A stretch of 64,000 nt of DNA, taken from positions 1 to 64,000 of the forward strand of contig JASAMV010007574.1 in NCBI GenBank assembly GCA_030248065.1, given 5' to 3'. Of this stretch, positions 1 to 12,000 are shown in pieces (within the stretch, counting starts at the first letter, position 1; every line of letters starts with the position of its first letter). The position numbers and the translations under genes are program-made. The notes beneath the pieces were generated by a model. It was given only the letters and a program-made list of their open reading frames with translations. It did not search any database and was not told where the DNA came from. This stretch comes from Rhynchonema sp. JSB1_4. Taxonomy: Eukaryota; Nematoda; Chromadorea; Monhysterida; Xyalidae.

Positions 1-65
1 CGCATTGTCGACTCTGGGCGTCACCTCAGCCCTAATGTCAAATTCATACATCGTATTTCTCTCGA
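1..65 (-). CDS. nrx-1: Probable neurexin exon 32: cytoplasmic tail, cut by window edge
   Basis: After an AG at 66-67, the phase-1 reading stays open to position 1 (22 residues with a TMYEFDIRAE core, charged and plausible for a tail). The acceptor (CTCAAG) is weak. No stop is present, so the PDZ ligand would lie outside. Confidence 0.45.
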
Positions 66-3000
66 CTTGAGTTGACCACCAGAATCACCGATTTGCGTTG
101 ACGACCGAACAATCAGTCAAAACGTATCGACGGTAAAATTTTTCGTGTCGTGAGCCCACTGACCATCTCAAAACAACTATACAGAAATTTTTGTTGTGCG
201 TGCACAAAAAAGTCACGAGTCCGCAATAAAAACCGTATGTACCTGGTGCCCCAGCGGCGGCCGGTCCGTAGACATCGGTTGGGCGATTGTTCTTGCCGAA
301 GCATTTGCACACTATGCACACAACGATGAGCACAAATACGAGCACGGCGACCGATGCCAGTAGAAGCGTGGTGGTCTTGTCCATGCCACTCACCTTGCCG
401 GGCGGTGCCGTCTGCAAAATTGATTCATCATAAACATGAAATCGTTACATGTTTGGTGAAATAATCTATTTGGAACTAGCAAATACGTGATTTTTCATGT
501 CCACGTGGCGTTAAACACGGTTCTGCGCTCCATGTAGCCGGCATATACTAAACTTCAGGCACCAGAGATTTTTCACTATAAATGATAAACCGAAGTGAAA
601 CAATAGTCGCACCGGAGCAGGCGTGGTGACCGGTGGTGCTGGTGTTTGTCGTTGTGTTGTGGTCGTAGGTGGTGGCAGTGGTGGAGGGGTGGGTGGAGCG
701 TACGGGGTTGTTCGTCCTGAATACATCAATGATTATGATCTGATAAGGTTACTACGACAATGACACCACTACATGGCGGCCGCGTCGTTTGAATTTGAAG
801 TCCAACCACCAATATAATTTGTGACAATTTCGTCACAGATAGAGTGAGTGGCCCTTCACGTTCAATGCCGCATTTATCTGAGCCATTGGATGTAGTGGCA
901 ACACTGTCGTTCATTAGATTGAGTGACAGTAAGCTACACAGATTTACAGGTGTGGTTATTGGTTAGTAGTACAGCTACTGATGTACTGTATGTAGAGAGT
1001 TACAATTGTGTCTTGTGAACGCACAGACGTTAGGTACACAAGTATACGTTGGACATTCATAAGAACGTAAAAGAAATTCGAGAATCAAAAAAATGAGGGC
1101 TGGAGCCAGGCGGACGGATATAGGCAAAGCACAGCGGTGACGAACTGAAATGCGTTGAAACTGAGAGGGGCAGGGGGCTGCTGTAAAGAAGGTGGAGTTC
1201 GGGCGTGTCGAGGTGCTGTGAAACATCAGATCGCTGCATGTGCGAAGCGTTGATGTGCAGTGAAGACGACGCTGGACCACCGGTAACAAGGGCGGACAGA
1301 CGGCATTCCAACTGAAGACGCTACGGATGCATCTAATCGTGATTTGTTTGCGTGTTTGTTGACCGACCATGCCAAAGTGCAGCTACTGTATTTGTTCAAC
1401 CATGAATATTCGCTGGGCGCAACTGTTCAGTCATTCAATTAAGGTGCATTCACAATCACACGCATTTAAACTGAATATGGTAATGGTATGTGCATGAAAG
1501 ATGATCTGTTGAAATCATAAAGTTGATGCACGCACACACTCACAGCACGTCACTATATTAGCACGCAGTGCATAAGTACAAACGTGGACAGATTGTGTTT
1601 GTGTGTTCAGAATGTGGTTGTGGTGTAAAGCAGGAAGCACGAGAAGCTTTTCTTACTCAAAAGCATGACTGGGAAATTACTTGTCCATGTGTATGTAAAG
1701 CGTGTGACTTACGAAATTACAGCTGACCGGTGGAGCTATAATGCCTAGAGAAGAACAACACTCCGTGTGGGACAAACTTGTGGTCGTCGACGGTGTTGTT
1801 GTTGTTGTTGTTGATGATGATGTTGTTGTGGTGGGTGTCGTTGTTGTAGATGTTGTTGTAGTGCTACTAGTGGTGGTGCTTGTGGTTGTGGTAGGTGTTG
1901 TAGTGCTTGTGGTAGTGGTAGAAGGAGCAGTGGTGGTCGTACTTGTGGTTGTTGTTGTCGAAGTTGTTGTTGGTGTTGTTGTAGTAGACGTCGTTGTCGT
2001 AGTGGGTGTTGTGGTGGTGGTAGGTGTTGTTGTTGTTGTTGTTGTCGTCGTGGTCGAGGTAGTGGTACTGGGGGTAGTGGTGGTAGTGGTAGTACGCTCA
2101 CTTGTTGTGGTCGTGGTCGGCGGCCAGTGGTATCCGGGCTCGGTGCTCAGATCGTAGCGACTATCTGGCGGTCCCGGACCCCATCGTGTGCTGCCCGGAC
2201 CATACGCACCATCACCGCTGCCCGTGTAGAGCTCGTCAGGGTGCGTGTACTCGGGCCAGTACGGATGCACCACCGGCTGATCGGGATGGTGCGGTAAGGC
2301 GGGCGTGATCAGATCTGCAGATAGAGAAGATGCCTACCAAAGTGTGTTGGAATCAACCAAGCTTTTTGGCTTGCTGCTCTGCTTCACGGCTGCCTGCCAC
2401 ACGCCTGTATGCATACCAATATCAAGCAGCTATGCTTCTATGGAACTGACCCTCCGCAAGAGAGTGCCTGTCCAGGAACGCACACCCGTTGAAACATCAG
2501 ACAAAGCAGGCCATTACGTGCAGACAATGCTCTTACAGTTGTAATGTTTCATGCGGGTGTTTGTTCAGAGTACAGACATCCTGTAGAGAGACGATCGAAG
2601 AAATCGAAAGCAGGGTTCCTGGGATTGAGACCATGTCCATGCAACCGTGAAAGGACATGTTGTTTTTCGTGTCGACACTTTTAATGCAAGCGTGTGTGTG
2701 TGTGTGTGTGTTTTGGACGACTTGCAGACACGCTATATAGAAGCATGAAGCATGCACCTGCTGCTTGTTCATAGACATACGTGTTTGTGATGTTCAACAC
2801 AGCGCGAGCGGGAGGCCAAACCGTGAAGCTGTCAGCAGCCAAGAAACTGAGAAGTTTTCAACAACATCGACTTGTGGCAAATTAAAAAAACGATATCAAT
2901 AAATGACATTATGCAGTCGGCCTACCCATTGGATTCGAATCCGGTACCGGTGTACAACCGTCATCAGATGGGGGCTCACAGCCGGAGCCCTCCACGGTCA

Positions 3001-6000
3001 AGAGGTCAGAGTTGTCGACCATGGGGGTGCCCTGAAACACAAGATGATTTTTTCGACGGCTGAAACAATTTGAGCCGCGCACCGACGACAAAATATGAAA
3101 AAAGCGGGTGGAGGGTGGCGAGCGTGTTACAAAACTGTCTTTAGTAAGCACAATGAATGGTAAACAGGCTATCATAATCCACACATACGGCCATCATGCG
3201 TTTGCTTACTCCATCCGAGGGCCACGTGTCGCCTTCATCACCGTCGAAGTAGGACGACGATCGATCGTGTTCATTTAAATCATCGTCGACAAAAGTCGAT
3301 TTCGCGGCGTCTGACGCCCCCGTGGCGTCATTAACGATGCTGACGTCACCGAGCAGTCGAATTTGCGGATGCTTGTTGGCAGCCTGATCCAGCACATAGA
3401 GTCCATTGAAGTATACCCCGCTTATGATGCCTTCATAGGTCCTTTCCAGCTGATCGCTGTTTTTCGACGATTTCTCGCCGGATCGTCTAATTGTTCGCTG
3501 GACGGGCGGTTCGATGTGGTGATCACGAATGTGAACGGATCGCGGCCAACGCGATCCACTTCGTGAGGTGTCAGGTGACGACCGGTCGTCGTTGCGGTTG
3601 GGCAGTTTCGGCTGACGACCGCCGATTATGATCGATTGGTGTTGATTGAGCGTCGTTTGTTGAATGCCTGCAGTGAACACGAATGAAATAGATTAGATCG
3701 AATTATACGATGAAGGATACGCGAAAAAAAATGAAACATCTGTCGAACCGGCAGGCGCATAGAATCGTGTCGGCAGATTGTCCAACTGGAGCGTGGCATT
3801 GGCGTCGTGCCGTATGAACCTGATCGTATGATATCGATTGTCGTCGACACGAATGCGAGTTTCGGCCAATTGGTGATCGGTGGTGCCCAGATTGTACGTC
3901 ACCGTTACGTAGCCGTCGCGCTGGAAATGGCGTCTGATGAAAAGCTGAGGTTTCCTTAGCACCAGAAGCAAGCAAACGGCAAATGACCGACATTATTGCT
4001 CAAAAATTTTCGCAAAATGAAGATCGTGGCGCAGGGTATGTTGGAGAATTTCCCATGTTGATACATGCGTAGTGCAAGAATAGTTTTGACATGTTCTTTC
4101 TCAGACGACCTTCTGGTGTGCGAACAATTCAGATTTTTCTTGAAGAACAGGAGTGGAATTTTTTCAATAAATTCGTGCAAATGATGAAGCGTTTTGCCTT
4201 ATAAAAACCTTTTCCAACATGAACTTTGGAAGGGCACCCGGGAATACAAACAGGCAGGGCTCCAAAAGCAAAACAGTATGCAGGAAATGTGCTTGCACTC
4301 ACCAACTGCACGGCCAGCATATCACCCTCAACCGAGCTCTGTACGTACAGCAGCGTGGATTCGGATCGCGATGTACGAAATCCGACGGCTAATCGGTCAG
4401 ATTCGGTGCTTTGACGCTCGAGGTCACCAAACTGGTAGACGATCAACGCCGGTTTGGGACCGAGCTTGAATGTCGTCGCCTCTGTAACATTTTCACAATC
4501 TGAGGTTGCAACAACGACAAAAATTTGTTGGCGAGTTACAGAATGTGTGCATCTACAAAATGTAACATGTTCTGTGAGAAAGTGACATTTGATGTGAATT
4601 CGGTGCAAAAGCTGACCTAAATTGACAGGGTAATACATATGTATAATATGGAGGTGTAATGTGGACACACAGCACAGTGTAATAAGTATTGTCGGTTGTC
4701 ATGTTGTGTAACTTACGCAGTTGGCATTTATCGCCAGTGTAGGTCGTCATTGAACAATCACAACTGACGTTCGACCACTGTTGTTCACATTGACCTGAGT
4801 TGAGGCACGCACTCGGCTGGCACATGATCGTGGGACCTGTCAATGTAACTTGTAACTGTAACATGTAATTGGTGGAATGTGTAATTCAAACATTATGCGT
4901 GTGTAACCTGAGCATTTAGTTTCGAGTCCGCTCTGTTGCGACGAATCTTTGAGCAAATCGACCCTGTGTAATCCTATCTCCAACGACGCCACACATCCTC
5001 GATAGCCATGTTTGGAGTAGACCGCACGCGGTAATCTACCGTAATCGTGCGGCTCGACCCCGCCGAACATGGCAGCACCGTGCAGATTGAGTTGTGTGCT
5101 ACGACCAGCTGTAATCAAGTGTAATGTGAATGTAAGTGATTTGTAATCTGTAATGTTACATGGATCGTCGCGAACGTTTAACTCAATTCCATGAATGAAA
5201 GGGCGCCAGTGCCTTGACTTTCGCACTACACAAATGTTACAACTTTCATGTGTATAGCCTGGCATATAAACTGATGTTTCACATGTTATAAGAACAACGC
5301 TTTCTCCCACAACACACGCACCTTTGACCCTATACTTTGTCAGCTGATCATCGACAATGAGCACATGTGTGGTTTGATGTCGTTGTGCGACCATGACCAC
5401 GTGCCATTGGAAGTCATTCAACGGCTTGTTCACGGCCGACATGAGCGACTCAGGTCCGTCACCCGCATCGAATACGTATCGCACTCGACCTTCATACAGC
5501 TCGATGGCGATAAAGTCACGTGACTGATGCTGGTGTGATGTTTCACGATGCCTTAACGTTCTTGAAGACTGTTCGACGATCCGACTGCCCCCATCGACGT
5601 AGAGCAGGAGTCCGTTGCGTTCCAACGTACGAAAGTGAAAGAATACCCGTATTGGCTGCGATCTGGCCGATAGACCAAAGTGGGACTGCACTCGGCCCGA
5701 TAAACGGGCGAACGAATGCGCACTGGCCAAAGTGTACACGCGCTCGCGGAGCAGTCTGCAACAAAGGACGGGATATCTATGAAAGGGAAGTCAAAAAAGA
5801 TGGCCCAAAGTTAACGCAGTTGAACCAGAATGTTAGAACCGACGCTTTTGTTAGAGAAAAAAGGTATTCTATTCGACTATGTGTACCATCAAGGGATTGA
5901 AGCTCGGGGTAGGATAGCAACTGAAATCAAAGCCACACGCAATGAAACAGGACACAAACGAATCTGTGATGGACACATCCTGCGACATTATTTCCGGAAA

Positions 6001-9000
6001 ATCAGCCAATCAATAGCAATATGACATAAACAGCATGCAGAGCTCAATGAAGAATAGAAATCCGTAATCACAACAACAATAAATGAGTCTACTCATACTA
6101 GTGACATTGGTTATGCGATCTGAAGAGTATAGCATTCTCAGTATCTCCGGCGGCTCTAGTTCCGCCCACTGCCCATACCTGTGCGAGCCGAATTTGGCAG
6201 TGACGTTCAGTATGCCGGCCTGCTTTGGCGCGCCCGCCTGAATCTGTGACGCGGCCAGAGCGAACACGTCAAGGCCTGCAGAATAATGTGATATCGAATA
6301 ATCTGATTTAAAAAAAACAAGAATCGTGGCTGAAAGACAACCTCTGAAATGACCAGACCGTTCAGTGTGAAGGATGACAGTTCCCCGATGAATCCAGGAG
6401 AGTTCGGCAGCTGCGGGTGACCTTGAGACCACATGTGACCATTGGATGAGCTCAGGTCACGTGACTGACCCGCCCAGTAGCTGTCGTAGGACATCGTGTA
6501 TTGACGTTGACTGTTGAGACGCTCTGTAACGACGACCTGCTACATTTCCGTCGTGCCTAATGGTGAACCGCACCATAGTCCTTTCTCAGCATGAGCTCAT
6601 GGTCCGGGAAAATGCGCCCTGGAAGTGACGTGTTAACGCTAACCTATAACTCACTTGGGACCGTGTCGCACAGCACATTCCATACGATTTCTATAAATAA
6701 CGTAAAAACGGCTCCAAGTGTCACTTACGCGGAATGTCGTCCCATATCCCGTCAAGAAACAACCAGACTTTGTCTCCTCGTCGCTTCACTCGCGCCACAT
6801 GCCATTGTCCGTTGGCCAAACCCTCGCCCCACGTGAAATACTGAAATAGTTGGTTGGCTTCAGGTGACCTCTCTGTGAGTTTCGAAATATTAATGAAAAA
6901 ATAAGACCGAAACACAACTTTTTAAAATCGTTATTTTGATATAACTTTTCATACGAAATCGTTTGAATTCCACAAATTCAAATTCGCACCTGTTCTGTGA
7001 GACCGAAATTCAATCTCAACTGCAGCCGTTCGCTGCGTAGCACCAATTCCAAGAAGTCCTGCTTGTTGCGGGCGGATGTTGCGACAAGCACACCGGACGA
7101 CGTATGCGTTTTGAACTTGATCTGCAAGAACAATGAACTGATGTGTCAATGCCTTTAAAGGGTGTGTCGGACGCCTGCATATTTGTTCGTGTTCACACTG
7201 TATAGGAGTGCCTTTGACATCCTGTACAAACCTGCAAATCTTCGGCCTCCGCACGAAACGTGTAGGGCAGCTCAATGTTCAGCCATTGCTTCTCGGTCTC
7301 ATACAACATCACAACTTGCTCTGCAATGTTTCAATCACATTTATCAAGACAATGTTACAGCGTGGCCCAAAAGTGCTACAGACACCGACCATCCTGACAA
7401 GAGGCGCCACCCAACGGCCCACCCAGTGCGCAGTCACAACGTACGCGATGCCAGCCTTCTTTGCAGATGCCGCCGTTTTGACATGACAACGGTTCGCAGT
7501 GCGCGTCATTCGGCATACAACTGGATTAATTTATGATTTTTTTGCAAAATTTAGTCATGTTTAAATTTTTTTTTGGACATTCTACCCCATTTCGATTCCG
7601 ATGGCGTTGCGTTGCGCCAGATGTTTCACCATCTCGACCGTAATGCCGTTCAGGCTCAGTTGACTGATACAGCCTGCAACATTTAACAAGATGTTCGGCA
7701 AATCAAGCAACATTATTTGATCAAGAGCCACTTTCTGGCCACCCTTTAAAAGCAACGCACCAATGAATCCCTTCTGCAACGCCACACTCCACACGCTGGG
7801 TGATATGGCTGTGAGCATCTTTAAGTCAGACCAGTCCATGCCCCCAACAAACATCACACCCCCGAGGTCGAGACTGGCTGCGGTGCCCGGGGTCGCAAAG
7901 TCGGTGCCCATTCCGTCCACTGTCACCTGACAAACATGATGTTTCATTATTTGGAGCGCAATCCCTGATGATCAGGAAACCTATCCAACAACTGACCCTG
8001 CCCGAGCGTTCGTGTCTGACCACGGTGACGTCATGCCACAGACCGTCGTTCAGCGTTAGACTGCTCGCCTGTGATGTTTCAATGGATACGTGTTAGAGCT
8101 GCGATACATGAGGAACGCTACATGCACATACACACGTAGTAACCACCCTGTTTCAACGCTAGAAACTGGCAGTTGGAAGGGTAGGCAAAACTTTCCGGAC
8201 AAAATCATGTCAAATATTTTCCCCAAAACATGCGTGATATAGTGAGCTGACAACATGCTCAGGATTTGTGACTTTTCCGATTCATGACTGAAACCATCTG
8301 CATTAAGATCGTTTCGAAAAAAATTATCGTGGCTGAGAAACATCCCCTCTTCCATTTGTTTGCCGGTTGAGATTAGCTGCTCTACCCATTCTCCATTGTG
8401 GTTTTCTCAACCATAAATCGGCCTCCCCTCCTTGCCGCACCTGCAGCCTCAAAGTGCCCGATCCCAAATTGATGACGAAGAACAAATGTCCATCGAGCAT
8501 TTCGAACGCGCAAAAATCCGAATCTGATTTGGCGCCCGAATTGTACATGAGCAAACCGTCTGGCTCGTTGGTGCGAAGTTTGAAACCTGCAATTTTAATG
8601 AAACATTACCTGGCCATCAGTGAGTTACAGCTTAGTGTTTTAAAAGTGTGTTGTCATCGCCATAAAATCGCTCGAAGGCTTGAACTTCAAGCACAACATC
8701 GTCGTATCATTCAAAATCTGCACCCAACTCACTCATACTGCCAGCACTGCTCGCAATCCAACTGTCCATCCTGAGATGAGCCTGACTGGTGAGAAATCCT
8801 AATGGTTCGGGTGCGGCGGCATCCCGGCACGAGAACACAACGTTGCCGTGGGCTTGGATCATCGACCGATCGATGCCGCGTTTGGCCTCGGTCAGAAAAT
8901 CGAGGTAGTAGCCGCGATGGCCGACTTGGTAGCGGATCTGTGGACAAGTGTCATTGACAAGTGAGTGCAAGAAGGACAACTAGCAGCTCCGATAACTATT

Positions 9001-12000
9001 TTCGACTTAAAAATTTCCCCACAAATCAATGTGAATCGTTTTGCGCTTGACACGCCCACACCTTGCTCATGCATCCAACGAATTTCTTGGCTTGCAGTCT
9101 GGCTGGCATCATTTTCTCAGGCACGCCACCGACGTATGCGAACATGTTGCTGAGCCAAACACGGTTGTTCAGTTCTTGTCTGATGTCACTGTACGTGCCG
9201 TCCACTGCCAACGTTAGCTGAAACATTTTGACATGTTATGCCCGGGGTGAAAGTGTGTTGGTCAAGTCTATGTAGTTTTCATGCAAATGAACAATTTGGG
9301 AACTCCGTTATCAGGGTTTTAGCAGCAACGAGTACTTTTCATCTTTTGGACACTCATTGTTGCACTATAAGCGCTTCTTCACACATGCACGCATGCATTC
9401 GACAAACTAATATGGGCGTTTATTTTGGTAAGGGCATGCACACTCGCCCAATGGGATATCGACACACAGCAACAAAGTCTCGAAAACTTACTTCCGCGCG
9501 TTGGGGTACGGATCTCTGCAAAGAAGCTACTGGTATCGAATGAATCATGACCCCCTCGTTTTCGTACAACGTCGTATATTTATGGGAGTTCATATGTTCT
9601 TGTGCGGCTAAAAATAGGGACAATCGAACTAAATACAGCTACTGTATACAGTATACTTTATGATGGACTGACCCGGTCATTTATAGTATGATTGGGCTGA
9701 AAAATCCGAAACAAAATTTTGTGCCCAAAGGTAAATGTAAGAATCTCGCTGATTCCTGAACTTTTTACAAAAAAGGCCGGGAGGTAGAATGTGCGGCGGA
9801 ATTTTCCGGACATGTAGACAAGGTCATCAAACTCTAAACACTGCGTTGTTCCAATTCGGTTCGATCTGAATTGAGCCGAGATAGTCCTCGCGGTTAAACA
9901 GCTATTTGTGTGAAACATCAGCCAACCTACCATGTGCAATCGTCTGTGCACAGTTAGTGTGTGCCACTGTTCGTCATTGAACTGCAGACTGTTGCTGCGT
10001 TTGCCTGAACGTGACAGGAGCATCGGGATCACCTGCACCGACTTCACCCCGCCCCCGATCTCGGACGTCGCCACGACGGCGCCGTTATCAAGACAAACGT
10101 GCAGAAAGTCCTGTGATATTTCTGATGATCAATTTCGTTACTTTTGGTAAGTTGTTTCAGATTTCGGTGGCTTTTCCAGAGAATCCCAAGACATTTTCTG
10201 GTGTGTCACACCTGTTGCGGAATGGTTAGCCATACTGTTATCCAACGAAACCAACATTCACATAATTGAAACCGTCGTACCCCATTGCCTCCCGCATAGA
10301 ACAGCAGCGCGCGATTTACTTTGGTCTTGAACGCAAGTGTGATGTTCTCTTCCCTTGACAGCGCCCCATTGCCCGAATTGTTGAAGTTGTACGAGAGATA
10401 TTCGTTGCCGAAGAATGACACCTTGTCCGACGGTTTCTCTGCAAATTCGTGGCTTAGAATACACTACAGATATTGATACAATGAAGAAGGATAATTGTGA
10501 GGTAAGAGCAAACTTTAGTGGTCTGTCTCAGTACGTCGAAACTATGGCCGGTATGCGCCTTGCTGGCATGGTCGGGAATGCGAAATGGGTTTGACCATAT
10601 CTTGCGATTTCGTTGTCTCTGTTATTTTGACGCTTTAACAAATCACAGAGACGACGACATCGTCAGATATGGCCCAATCAATTTAGCATCCCCGACCATA
10701 CCCGACGCGACCATGCCAGCAAAGTGCGTGTACCTGGCCTATGTATATGTATGTATGTAGATTTGGAGTTGCACGCACCAGAATCAAGTCCACCATTAGC
10801 ACACAACACAGCAACAGCCTACGGGGGCTCAATCTATAATTAAGGTTGTCCGAGTGCACATGCAAGTGTGATCAGCTCGATGACAGGACTTCACGTCGAA
10901 GCATGTCCACCATGAGTGACCCCTGCCACCAACCAATATGACAATACGCTCCTTCGTAGTCCGTCTGCACACAATTGCACTTTGGTCCGTCATTGCTGCT
11001 GTAGCACATGCCGCCATTGGCGCAGAATCCGGCCGACGAACTACAGTAATCGTCGTCCGTGTGACGCACGCCCTGAAAATCAGGCAAGTGTTTTGTGCGC
11101 GAATTTGAAATGTGTTGAAAGTTGAACCCTGTGCACCGGGGCATCGTCAGAGCTTAGAACCCCCAAACCACAAAATGATGCATGATATTCTGCAGCCCAC
11201 CTCTGAATCCAACATGTGCGGCGCGGTCACTCCATGTGGCAGTATCCTGTAGATCAAGTTGCGTACGCTGCCGGCAAAATGGGGCAGATGTTTGCTAAGC
11301 GGAGAGCTCAGTGCGATGTCGGAGAGCTCCTGGAATAAAAAATATGTTTGTGTGAGTTTTTGTCAAAAAATGGACTAAAATGTGGGCAAAATTCAGCACC
11401 TGCGGAATTCCGCCGACGTAAACGAACGAGTTCGATTCATATTTGCCGAAAACAAAATCGGTCTGTTGGAGCACTTTGACAACCTGAATGCAACGTCACG
11501 CGTGTGGTTAGGGGGCTAAAATTTTGAGCCTAAAGAATTTAGCCTGAAAATTTACCTGAGTTGCGTCCATCTGCAGTCTGATGTTCTCCCAGAATTGATT
11601 GAACGTGACTTTATGCCATTGGCCGTCCGAAACCAGCGGATCATCGACAATCAGAAGAGCTAATTCGGATTTTCTCCGATCGCGACCTTAGAAGAATCTC
11701 AGGTCACAATATTGAAAATTAGAGAAAGGGTGGAGCGTTTGGCACTGTGGGGCACGAGAAGTAGGTGGATAATGATTCTGAAATCGTGGTCCAGTTGTTT
11801 CCCCTCAAAATGCAATTCCACACACCAAGTCTGAATTTGATGACCAGTCTGCGATCCCTGACCGAAATCTCGTAAAAGTTGCCGAAAGTGGTCGCGTCGT
11901 CCGTGTACAGTATCAGGCCGTCGGTGGAGCGCGTTTTGAACTGAAACATGTCTCGTCTCATCATTGATTTATTTACCATTAATTTGGAATGGTTGAATTA

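Noticed and set aside
1741..2157. Plus-strand Val-rich open frame of 138 aa
   Set aside because: Antisense shadow of the neurexin poly-Thr stalk (GTN triplets opposite ACN).
3693..3748. Read-through of exon 26 to a stop (STDVSFFF...)
   Set aside because: Joining at CCG|GTTCGA to exon 27 restores LamG6 homology exactly; the read-through is intron sequence.
4840..5739. Single 299-codon ORF as one neurexin exon
   Set aside because: The middle part (about 5109-5321) breaks LamG5 homology and has a good donor and acceptor at its ends; it is an intron that happens to stay open.
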